Part shown: positions 55,746 through 64,000 of the stretch, one piece after another
Layout: each line of letters opens with the position of its first letter
How positions within the stretch are numbered: position 1 is the stretch's first letter
Origin: Capniomyces stellatus
Lineage: Eukaryota > Kickxellomycota > Harpellomycetes > Harpellales > Legeriomycetaceae
Length of the DNA: 64,000 nt
Direction: 5' to 3'
NCBI GenBank assembly: GCA_001661515.1
Contig: LUVW01000003.1
Span: 733,053 to 797,052 of the forward strand
Notes under the pieces: generated by a model
Database searches by the model: none
Told to the model about the DNA's origin: nothing
What the model saw: the letters and a program-made list of their open reading frames with translations, nothing else
Translations under genes and position numbers: made by a program

Positions 55746-57177
55746 ATCCATGTCTGTTCAGATCGTTTACCAGATCAACAGACTCTTGGTAAAGCCTGTT
55801 GTAAACGTCCACATTGTAGCCATTCATTCTAAGCCAACTGAGCGGTGCTTTAGTTGGAGCTGGCATTCTGACTCTGTTTGGTGTATTTCTATCCACTTTC
55901 TTCACATTGTTATTCAGATCAAATACGTTTGCTGTAGCAACGGTCGAGTCAGCAATAGAGTGTGCCAGTATAGGCTTAACATTGCTAAAGTCATTGCCAT
56001 TTACTATATTACTTTGGCCAAACTCCACTGATAGTGGCTTAAATTCTGTGCCATTGCTCTCAAAAGACCCTGAACCGTTATTAGCTCCTTGGCTTCCATT
56101 GTCATTATTCTGCATATTGAGCGAGCTTACAAACAGCGCGGCTTTATTCGAAACTACGTTTGGCAAATCCACCGCCGAAATACTGGTATTGTTGGCTATC
56201 AGTAGAGGAAAGTATTTTTCAATCACGTTTGCGGGAAGCGCTGATGCCAAATTCATCTCTGGGACCTGAACAGCTTCGCTAGCCACGCTTACAGTCATTA
56301 ACCTGGTTTTGGGTGCACTAGGCGAATCATCGTAACTATAGCAAAGCTCGCCATACCCAAGCTGCATCAGATTTCTAATTGGTGTACCAAAAAAGAATAT
56401 GTTCTGGTCCAAACTTGCAGATGACCCATCTCTATTTCTGCCATTGTAATCCCACAAGTTCCTGCTGTTGATGCTTTGCCATCTCCACCAAATCCTATCT
56501 ATGTTGGCATGGTGGAGGAAAAACGAAAAGTCGTTTGGCGAGTGCATCTGTCCCATATGACCATCAATTCCAACATGAACATCAGCATGAAGTCCCAGCT
56601 CAAGCGCAGTGGCAAACGATGAGAATCTCCTGTTCACTTGAAGCAAACTGGTGATACGTTCTGGACCTTGCCACGATCTAATATACCTTCCTCCGTTATA
56701 ATTTCTTTGAAGACAACTCCTTCTCGGATAAGTCACAGTCCATCGAGCATGCAGACCGTCCATAACACACCGGTTATTATTGGGGTTTCCATTTCCTCCC
56801 AAGTACGCAGACGTCAAAACACTGCTACCCGCAGGGTTTGAAAAGTCTCTGCCAGCATCCCAGTATGGAAGACTAAAGTCACTCTGCGTTCTTCTAGCCG
56901 CGCTTTCAAACTCTCTTATAAACTTTCTATGCCATGGCAAAAACTGCGCGTAGTTGTGGATGCTTGGGGCCGAGTATGTGTGTACATGAGAGAACCAATG
57001 GATCCATCCGTTGTTATTCATTCCAGTTATCGTCGCTGTCATTCTTTGCCAATCGTCTCTTGCCAAGGACCTAATTTCCCTTCTTACTGACTGAGATCTA
57101 CATCGCGGCTGTGACTGCTGTCCCGAAACAACACTGACCAAGAACGCTATTACCTGAAGTAGCGCTGATGCTTTCAT
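55726..57177 (-). CDS. Secreted tyrosinase (type 3 copper oxidase)
   Basis: 483 residues, single exon, start at ATG 57177 giving a signal peptide (about 1-19, ending VSG/Q). Tyrosinases hydroxylate phenols and oxidise diphenols to quinones, leading to melanin or protein cross-links. CuA site: a His at 64 or 66, His74, and His83 in FLPWHRKF. CuB site: His197 and His201 (LHADVH) and His222/223 in FLHHANIDR. The core is compact, followed by a tail of about 180 residues with Asn/Ser-rich sequence and no extra domain; this may be the lid segment removed on activation in fungal tyrosinases (inference). A secreted form suits extracellular cross-linking or melanin. Nothing nearby suggests a pigment cluster. 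Confidence 0.92.
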   Translation of the reverse strand: MKASALLQVIAFLVSVVSGQQSQPRCRSQSVRREIRSLARDDWQRMTATITGMNNNGWIHWFSHVHTYSAPSIHNYAQFLPWHRKFIREFESAARRTQSDFSLPYWDAGRDFSNPAGSSVLTSAYLGGNGNPNNNRCVMDGLHARWTVTYPRRSCLQRNYNGGRYIRSWQGPERITSLLQVNRRFSSFATALELGLHADVHVGIDGHMGQMHSPNDFSFFLHHANIDRIWWRWQSINSRNLWDYNGRNRDGSSASLDQNIFFFGTPIRNLMQLGYGELCYSYDDSPSAPKTRLMTVSVASEAVQVPEMNLASALPANVIEKYFPLLIANNTSISAVDLPNVVSNKAALFVSSLNMQNNDNGSQGANNGSGSFESNGTEFKPLSVEFGQSNIVNGNDFSNVKPILAHSIADSTVATANVFDLNNNVKKVDRNTPNRVRMPAPTKAPLSWLRMNGYNVDVYNRLYQESVDLVNDLNRHGYVSPFI

Positions 57178-60100
57178 TATCGTGTCTGCTTTAAATTATA
57201 CGTTCTGTATTTGATTCTTATTTGACAAGATTTGAGATTTTGCTTTTATTTTCAAAAAAAAAAAAAAATGAGAGATAGGTGTTATTTATAAATATCTAGA
57301 ATATATTATTTAGCTTTGTTTTGCATTTACTTTTTGAATCAACAACAACCCATTTTGTACTTTTAATTTTGTATATATCTTATTTTACTGCTGATTTTAT
57401 GTTGCAAGCTATTGTTATTCAACTACTACTACTACTAGAATAATAATGATAAATAAATAAATAAAGTTTGCAATATCAATAAATAATGTGAGAAAAAACA
57501 AAGTTTGTCAGAAAGCTTGAAAAAATTGTTGCTAAAACAATGTATACAATAGCTATGAGCCACATATCCTATTTTCGTTTGTTCTTTGCCAACCAAGTCA
57601 ACATATATTCCCTGCCAGAATTTTGTTCACTGGGCTTAACAGAACAATGACACTATGTCTGACTTTTCGCCTCTATGCAATTTGCCTTTATTTATTTTTG
57701 ATTTTAGCTTGTAAAACTCGAAAATGAATCAACAACCAACTCGGTTTATATCAAGGTCTGTTGGCATATCTTAATAATGTAGTTTATAAAAGAGATTGTC
57801 ATCAATGCTGCTAACATATACATGTATAGGTTATTTTCCTTTTACTATTTTTGCTATCCAGTCGCGTAACTATGTATACCTTATATTTAGTCGCCTAAAT
57901 CAAACATGCCATGAGCTTAGTTTCCATTTTTAGATGAGAACTTGCTGCTTTCAAAAATTGAAATCATATTGATTGTCAATACGTGCTATGTTTAGATGCT
58001 CTACAATAGAAAATTATTGTCGGCTTTTAGCTTGGGAAGTTTAGAAGTGCAGCCAAATGATACACATAGTTGCATTTGTTAAGTAGTGTTGTAGCACCGT
58101 AAGAATGTTCTCAATCACATGCCCAAGTATCATTTTATTCCGCCAATATATATAACAAGACACAATCACCCGTTGTTCATAACAATGAGAGTGAGCGTTG
58201 TTTTAAGCAACGATAAAGGCGCATAATAGTTTAATGGCCAGGTTTAAACCCGTGCTGCTTAAATTTGGCTGTCCTCTTCTCTGAGTAGTAAATACAATTT
58301 TATCCCAACAGTATTTGAGCTATAGCCAAAAAAATAAATTAATTCCAATAAAAATTAAAAAAAATTCATGAATTAAAAAATTAAAAATTAAAAAACTAAA
58401 ATTAAATTAAATATTTCAATAAAAAAAATTAAATTAAATTAAAAAACTTGGAACACTAAAACCAACAGTATATTTCCCATCAGTATGATTGTGGATATTT
58501 TGGATAGGTATGTATTGTGTACATCTACACATATGTTCTCAACCATTCACTTCCACAAAACACGTTTTCTTTTTGGATTTAATTTGGTTTAGGCTTTGCT
58601 AACTTGGTTTTGGCACTTGATATAATATCTCATTACTATTGAGGTATATCTGGTGTAATTATTGTTACATCTACATTGCTGTCGTTTTGTCTTTGAAATG
58701 GACTGGTCGATGGACTCTCGATCTCTTTCTCATATGCTCACAAATACGTAAAATTCAAAGTATAGCAATTTTTTTAAATGGCTGCAAGCTTAACGCACCT
58801 ATATTTACATGCTGATTTTTGGGTTATAGTATACCACAAACAACCTAGCGTATATTAGAGTGTACTGCCTTGGACATATACCAATATGATTTGTAGTATC
58901 TTTTAACCACAATCCCAAGATTCGCACAGTTCATTTGAAGTCCCTGTTGGACGGTTTATCCTACCTCGATAACTTTTGTTGGCTTTGCATAACCGTGTCC
59001 ATGCCAGTAAATTGATCCAAAATGTAAGCGGTATAACCTTTTCAATTTCTAAGTTGATCAATGCATCTTTATAATTTCAAATCAGACGCCAGCATTACAA
59101 TCAGTGTAAAACGTCAAGCCCCAGTCCAAAATGAGAAGGTAATAGGGCTAAGTCGAGTGAGAGTTGTACGAATAAAGTGGACTCTAACTTCAGACCAATA
59201 TAAAGCGACTCATGATAAAGTTTTTATTTATTTATTCAAATATTTAAAAAGTATAGCTGAGCAGATAATGGATCCCCCCTCCTCTTCCAATGGCTAATAT
59301 AATCAAGGCTATTAAGAGCAAAGGATTTCAATGACTTTTTTAGACTAGCCATGTATATTGTAATAAAGTAGTATTATCTGACGTGTTTCTGTAACCCAAT
59401 TCGAAAACTGATGTCAGCTTTCTTGGAATAAAACTGATTGTGGTTATTTAAGTACACAATCGAATAATTCGAAAGTCCGGGATAAAAGTTGGGTTGAAAG
59501 TAATTTAGGGTGAAGTATTGTTGTTGTTTGTTCAGTTATTACTTGTTGGTTTTTATACGATAAATTTACAAACAATATTGGTTGTTTATTCTGAAGCAGA
59601 TTTTGGTGATTCAAAGCATACTTTTTTCCCGATGTAAAGCTAATGACTCGGGAATAGAAAGTTGGGCATTTTTAAAAATCGCACTGGGCAATTATAGAAC
59701 GAATTACAAATCCAAGAAAACAATATGTAGCCTCTTGAGCTTAATTTTTTTTTATTTATTTATTATGAATTATCTTAAATTTTGAAAATAAAAAATTATT
59801 ATCTTATTTGTGTCTTGAGCTTAATTTGTAGCTTTTGATTAAATTGGCAGTTTGCTCAAAAGGCCTACCCATTATTTTCACGCCATGAACTTGTATTACT
59901 AGGGTTCGATATTTATCATATGTTAATACTGATGATGTTTGGATGCTAGACTGTAGGAAGCAACGCTTTAGGTGCTGTGGAAGTGGTTCTTGTTCACTAA
60001 CCGAGACTTTACAATTTCTAAACGAGCCAGGCTGTAACCAAGACTGTATCGAGTTAGCAAAGAATATGAATAGGATTTTGGCCAAAATTGTGTATTACTC

Positions 60101-62972
60101 GAGTTCAAAAACCTGGTTGGCGAATACTAAGTGCAAAAGCAATCAATAAAAACAAATACCATAAAAGTGAAAGAGGGGCGCAAGAAGAGCAAAAGAAAGA
60201 GATAGGAGCAAATGGAGAGATCAGAAGAGTGAAAGGAAGAGATGGGTGCAAATGGAGAGATCAGAAGGAAGGAAATAGGTGTAAAGGTAAATAGTTCAGA
60301 AAAAGCTGATTTAAAACCAAAGTAAAAACTAAATAGGGGATAAATAGGCTGAGAAAAAATCAAATATAATAAAATATAAAGTGAATATGTTAGACATAAC
60401 ATATATCAAACAAAAATGGTCCGTGGCTGACTGGTTTTTGGTATGTTAATGGCTATACTGATTGAAAGTGATTTTGTCCAACTATCTTGTTTACTGAGAC
60501 AGACATGTTTTGGCCAAAGTGAAATTTGTTATTTAGCATCTGGCTTCATATCGACACGTTTTTGGTGGTTTTACCAGGTTTGTTTGGTCCTTATATCAAC
60601 ACATTCCTGTATTTCAGCTGCAGATTCTATCATCTTGCTTAAATATTGGAGAATATGAGATGCATTGTTTAATAGTTCTAGTACATTATATAGGGAAACA
60701 AGAATAATGAATCAAGTATTTTGCTCCCAATAAGTCATCTGGTGCAGAGTGTTTCAAACCCTGCCTTTTTCAAGTTGTAAAAAAAACAATATATATTTAG
60801 AATCAGTATAGAAAAAGAGTACTCCAAATCTCAATATCAAGCGCAAAGAAGCATCTTAGACAACTAGTAAAGGTGTTGGCAGCAGCAAAAAAAAAAACCG
60901 ACTCTAAATTTCAGTGGAATAGAATTTCTAATTTATAGTTACTTGCTCGAAATACAAAATAGCCTTTTATACAGAACCTCATTAGTTAAACGTTGACAGT
61001 TTTACAAACTCGGCAAATTGAGTCATCAAACTTTTACGTTGATTGTTAACCTGTTCAAAGAGTATATCCTAGTAAAGTAGGCCCAAACACAATTGGTTTT
61101 AAACTATGGCAAAGTGATAGCTGGTGTAATTAAAGTTTGATAGTTTAATGTAACATAAAAAAGAGCAAGATTTTCCCTCTACCATTTTGAGTCAAATTGA
61201 TCAGTTTATTTCAATAAAAAAAACAAATTTGATCAGTTAATGCTTAAATAGGACCAATGGCAAAGATAATATTCAAAAGTTTGAGTTGGAGGCAAAAGGC
61301 AAAAGACAAAGGGCAAAAACCAAGACAAAACAAGATATGTCAACACTTTAAATTTGAAAAGACACGTATAGTAAATGAATATAAAGTTCTAATGAACTTT
61401 AAATTATGTTTTTTCAGTGGGCAAGCTTCCGGAGAAAAAACCGTTTATTCATCAAAGAAACCCCGAATTTTAAAAAATGTCACTGGAAAGCTACAAAATG
61501 AGTTGCAAATTCGACAAATCAAGCAGCAAATAATGTATTAACTAACTAGTCTCTTCAAAAAAAACTTGACCCATATTTACTAAAGTTATAATTCGAATTA
61601 AAGGTTTCAAAGAGCTAACAGGTAGGAAGTCTAAAAAAGCGGGTTTTCTTATTTGTGACTGAAAGCCAAAAAAATAACTGTAAAGAGAAGACAAACGAAA
61701 AAAAAAATGTCGTTATTTCCAAATTAGGTCAACAGTAAACAGTCGATAATCAATGATTAATAATCAAAATTAGCGATTTGAGAATAAAAAGTTGATGGTG
61801 TTGAAATAGATGATTGAAGCAACTAGCCAGTAATAAACACAAAATTTAACGTGAGGATGGTAAAGGCAACGATGTAATTAATTAGCGCAAAGTTAATCTT
61901 CAAGTTGAAAAAAGAAACAAACTGATTATAAAATCGATAATAGTAGCTTTATTATTGCTTGTGATTGAATAAATCAACCAATGAAGCTTGACAAATCAGT
62001 CTACAGTTATTGTGCTACTTAAATATAGCCAATTGAAATGCTTTTGATTAAAAAAAAAGTTTCAGTGCAAAAGAAACGTTAATCACAAAGTAGTGCGATG
62101 TTAAAAGTTATTGGCGCTAAAAGAATGGCAGAATTATAGGCAAATCAAATTGTTATTGAGATAAATAAACAAATAACAAATGTGGTTATAGTTGCAATAA
62201 GAGCAAATAAGAGTTAGAAGATTGCAAAGTCCATAAAGTTAGAAATATTGGAATAAAAGGTAAAGTTGAAAGTAAGGCAGAGAATATTTATAATGTACCG
62301 TATTGAAAGGTTGTGGATTTGAGATGGCAATTAATAAAACCGACTTGAAAAAGCTATTCAATAGGATAGTTGTATTTATAAAGGTAAATACAAGAAATAA
62401 AAGCTAAAAGGCGTATAAAGAAAAAAGAGCAAAATAAAATGCGGCAAGTTGGACGAATTAATATTTTTATTTAATAGTAAAACCAAACAGCAAGATATAA
62501 AAAAGCAAAAAGAAACAAGATGTAATATCAAAAGCCAAATCCACTTGAATTAAATGAAATTAAACAAAAACGAATGTGCAACAATATGATTTAAACAAAT
62601 TAATCTTGAAAAAAGTTACGAACCAACATTTGCCAAATAAAAAATTAACTGAATCACTAAAAAGGATTGATAAAAACTAAAGAGAATATTCAAAAAAAGG
62701 GGGGAAAAAAATTAAAGGAAACCCTTCAAAGAAAGATCAACTGTTGAATCAAAAGGAGTAAAGTATAAAGTGTAACGACGGTAGAATAAAAGTAAATTAA
62801 GTTACCAGTTCAGACCAGACGAAAATACGATAAACATACACATTAACAGACGTATATATAGTATATATATACATAGTACGAGATAAGTGAGAACTTTGAA
62901 ATAATATTGGAGTATTAGTAGTATAAAGTAGTATAAAGAGTATAATATAAACCAGAGTAGAAAGTAGAAATA
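57178..62972. other. Intergenic spacer, 5.8 kb
   Basis: Between divergent tyrosinase and the right-hand regulator. AT-rich with A/T low-complexity at 58330-58450. Short frames at 59061-59297, 59804-60149 and 61257-61541 do not show domains. From about 61.6 kb the + strand is purine-rich, as upstream of other regulators here. No RNA gene recognised. Confidence 0.45.
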
Positions 62973-64000
62973 ATGGGTAACAAGGAAGGAAGCAAGGAAA
63001 AGGAGGCTTTGGACAGTCAATGGGCGGATAATAACGACGAGGGTGAAGGCGAAGAGGGAAGCACAAACACCTCGGACTCAGAGCAGTCAGAAACCGAAAC
63101 AATGGTTAGATTGATGCATGCTTGCGATGTGTGTCGAAGAAAGAAAATAAAATGCGACGGATCTAAGCCTACGTGCTCCAATTGCAGCAGAATGAAAATA
63201 TCGTGCATATACAGTCCATTGGTAAGGAAGAAGAAGGTCAGAAGAAGTGCGATTCAAAAAATTGAAGGAAGACTGGAATCAGTTGAACAAGTTTTGGTAA
63301 ATCTAGCTTCAGCTGTGGAAAGTGGCTATTCGAACAATGATAGCGATGCTATAGGTGATTATTCAAATAGAGAGCTCGATAATGAAGAGGATGAAAGAAA
63401 CGCGAATAGTAACGGCTCTCTTGTAATAAACAACGCTAAATTCGCAGCAGTCGAACTACTTACCAATGAGTTTATTGAGCAAGTAATAAATAAATTGATC
63501 AATGCTTTACCACTATTCTCGTGCTCATTCAGAATACCACACACGATCAAGCTACTGAAGAGAAAAGAGCTGCCGGATTACCTGATATACTCGATACTTG
63601 CACTTGGGCTGAGGTTTGTAGACAAATCGCAGCTAGACAGCTCAAACTTTGAGGATTCGGTGTTTGCTAGCCAGGCAGCAAAGCGGATTGTAGACTTGCT
63701 GGAAGAACCGGACATTGATTATATCCAAGCATCAGCGTTTGTGGCGATGTATTACTGGGGCGCGGGAAACAACGAGTCAGCCATGGTATTTTTGGGGATA
63801 GCGATGAGAGGTGCGGAAAAGCTTAGGCTGTATCAGATCGACGAGCATTATTGCGGGTTCAAGCGGGTTTACAAACACGACTGGGAGGATAGAGAGCTGA
63901 AGAGGCGGTTGTGGTGGGTTTGCTACACGCTGGATAGGTCGATGATGCTGAATAGTGCGCTGCCACCGTCGGTTCCGGATGAGGACTGCGTGGTGAAGCT
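62973..64000 (+). CDS. Second Zn2Cys6 transcription factor, 3' end outside window
   Basis: Starts at ATG 62973 and is open to the window end (342 complete codons). The zinc cluster has Cys51, 54, 61, 68, 71 and 78 with the same spacing as the gene at 46067, and the segment ETETMV..LMHACD is shared, but residues 1-178 differ at many positions and the linker differs in length. From L179 (base 63507) to the end of the window the DNA shows no difference that I could find from the reverse complement of 49029-51841. It begins the fungal_trans-type body and would be expected to continue through the Gln-rich region. Paralogue in inverted orientation; a nuclear regulator, targets unknown. Confidence 0.88.
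   Translation, partial: MGNKEGSKEKEALDSQWADNNDEGEGEEGSTNTSDSEQSETETMVRLMHACDVCRRKKIKCDGSKPTCSNCSRMKISCIYSPLVRKKKVRRSAIQKIEGRLESVEQVLVNLASAVESGYSNNDSDAIGDYSNRELDNEEDERNANSNGSLVINNAKFAAVELLTNEFIEQVINKLINALPLFSCSFRIPHTIKLLKRKELPDYLIYSILALGLRFVDKSQLDSSNFEDSVFASQAAKRIVDLLEEPDIDYIQASAFVAMYYWGAGNNESAMVFLGIAMRGAEKLRLYQIDEHYCGFKRVYKHDWEDRELKRRLWWVCYTLDRSMMLNSALPPSVPDEDCVVK
63507..64000 (+). repeat. Inverted partial copy of the 2.8-kb regulator block
   Basis: About 494 bases matching, without any difference seen, the reverse complement of 51841 downwards. It starts at the same border (TTACCAC) as the tandem copies and runs off the window. Confidence 0.9.

Noticed and set aside
59804..60149. Overlapping open frames on both strands, including a Cys-rich + frame
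   Set aside because: Neither frame shows a domain, and the two lie on opposite strands of the same bases; too weak to call a gene.
61257..61541. 94-residue basic open frame
   Set aside because: Composition follows local A-richness; no motif; lies in the region upstream of the right-hand regulator.
1..64000. tRNA, rRNA, snRNA and CRISPR-like features
   Set aside because: Looked for T-arm consensus, conserved snRNA cores and regularly spaced repeats by eye; none found that met minimal criteria. tRNAscan-SE and Infernal runs would be decisive.

Overview
The window is nuclear DNA of an AT-rich filamentous fungus. The evidence is a set of fungal genes (exomer subunit Chs5, a Zn2Cys6 regulator with a fungal_trans-type body, a rhodanese-plus-PTP phosphatase of the Ptp2/Ptp3 type, ER elongase reductase, secreted tyrosinase, P450s), short spliceosomal introns of about 90-320 bp with GT..AG ends, and NDUFS4, so respiratory complex I is present. 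An early-diverging lineage such as Kickxellomycotina/Harpellales would fit the AT content, secreted trypsin-fold protease and low-complexity-rich giant proteins, but that placement is inference. The run of 15 G at base 1 looks like a contig end.

Layout. 0.5-1.6 kb: CHS5 (-, two exons). 2.8-5.5 kb: secreted S1 protease with a very long acidic tail (+). 6.1-7.0 kb: NDUFS4 (+, two exons), convergent with 7.3-8.5 kb 3-ketoacyl-CoA reductase (-, three exons). 9.6-14.5 kb: a 1612-residue TBC Rab-GAP (-). 17.1-19.3 kb and 21.9-24.0 kb: two paralogous 514-residue P450s, head to head, with matching exon structure except for one extra intron in the heme loop of the left copy. 24.3-25.3 kb: glycine-rich secreted protein (-). 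28.8-30.5 kb: SEC20 SNARE (+, four exons rebuilt here). 30.7-37.3 kb: a 2202-residue phosphatase (-). 43.1-43.6 kb: small acidic secreted protein (+). 46.1-52.4 kb: Zn2Cys6 regulator (-). 55.7-57.2 kb: tyrosinase (-). 63.0 kb to the end: a second Zn2Cys6 regulator (+), cut by the window edge. Intergenic spacers are long (up to 5.8 kb), AT-rich and otherwise nearly featureless.

The most notable structure is the regulator pair at 46-64 kb. A block of about 2.8 kb coding for the whole C-terminal body occurs twice in tandem inside the left gene, separated by a single N, and starts again, inverted and with no mismatch over the roughly 490 bases compared, in the right gene. The zinc-cluster N termini of the two genes are clearly diverged. 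The tandem copy is most simply a scaffolding artefact (two contigs both ending in the repeat, joined by N), but the shared block between the two genes then implies recent duplication or gene conversion of an inverted pair that kept different DNA-binding heads.

Several genes serve the secretory pathway (CHS5 exomer, SEC20 Golgi-to-ER SNARE, TBC Rab-GAP, ER fatty-acid elongation) and others make secreted products (protease, tyrosinase, glycine-rich and acidic proteins), but they are scattered on both strands and I see no evidence of an operon-like or biosynthetic cluster.
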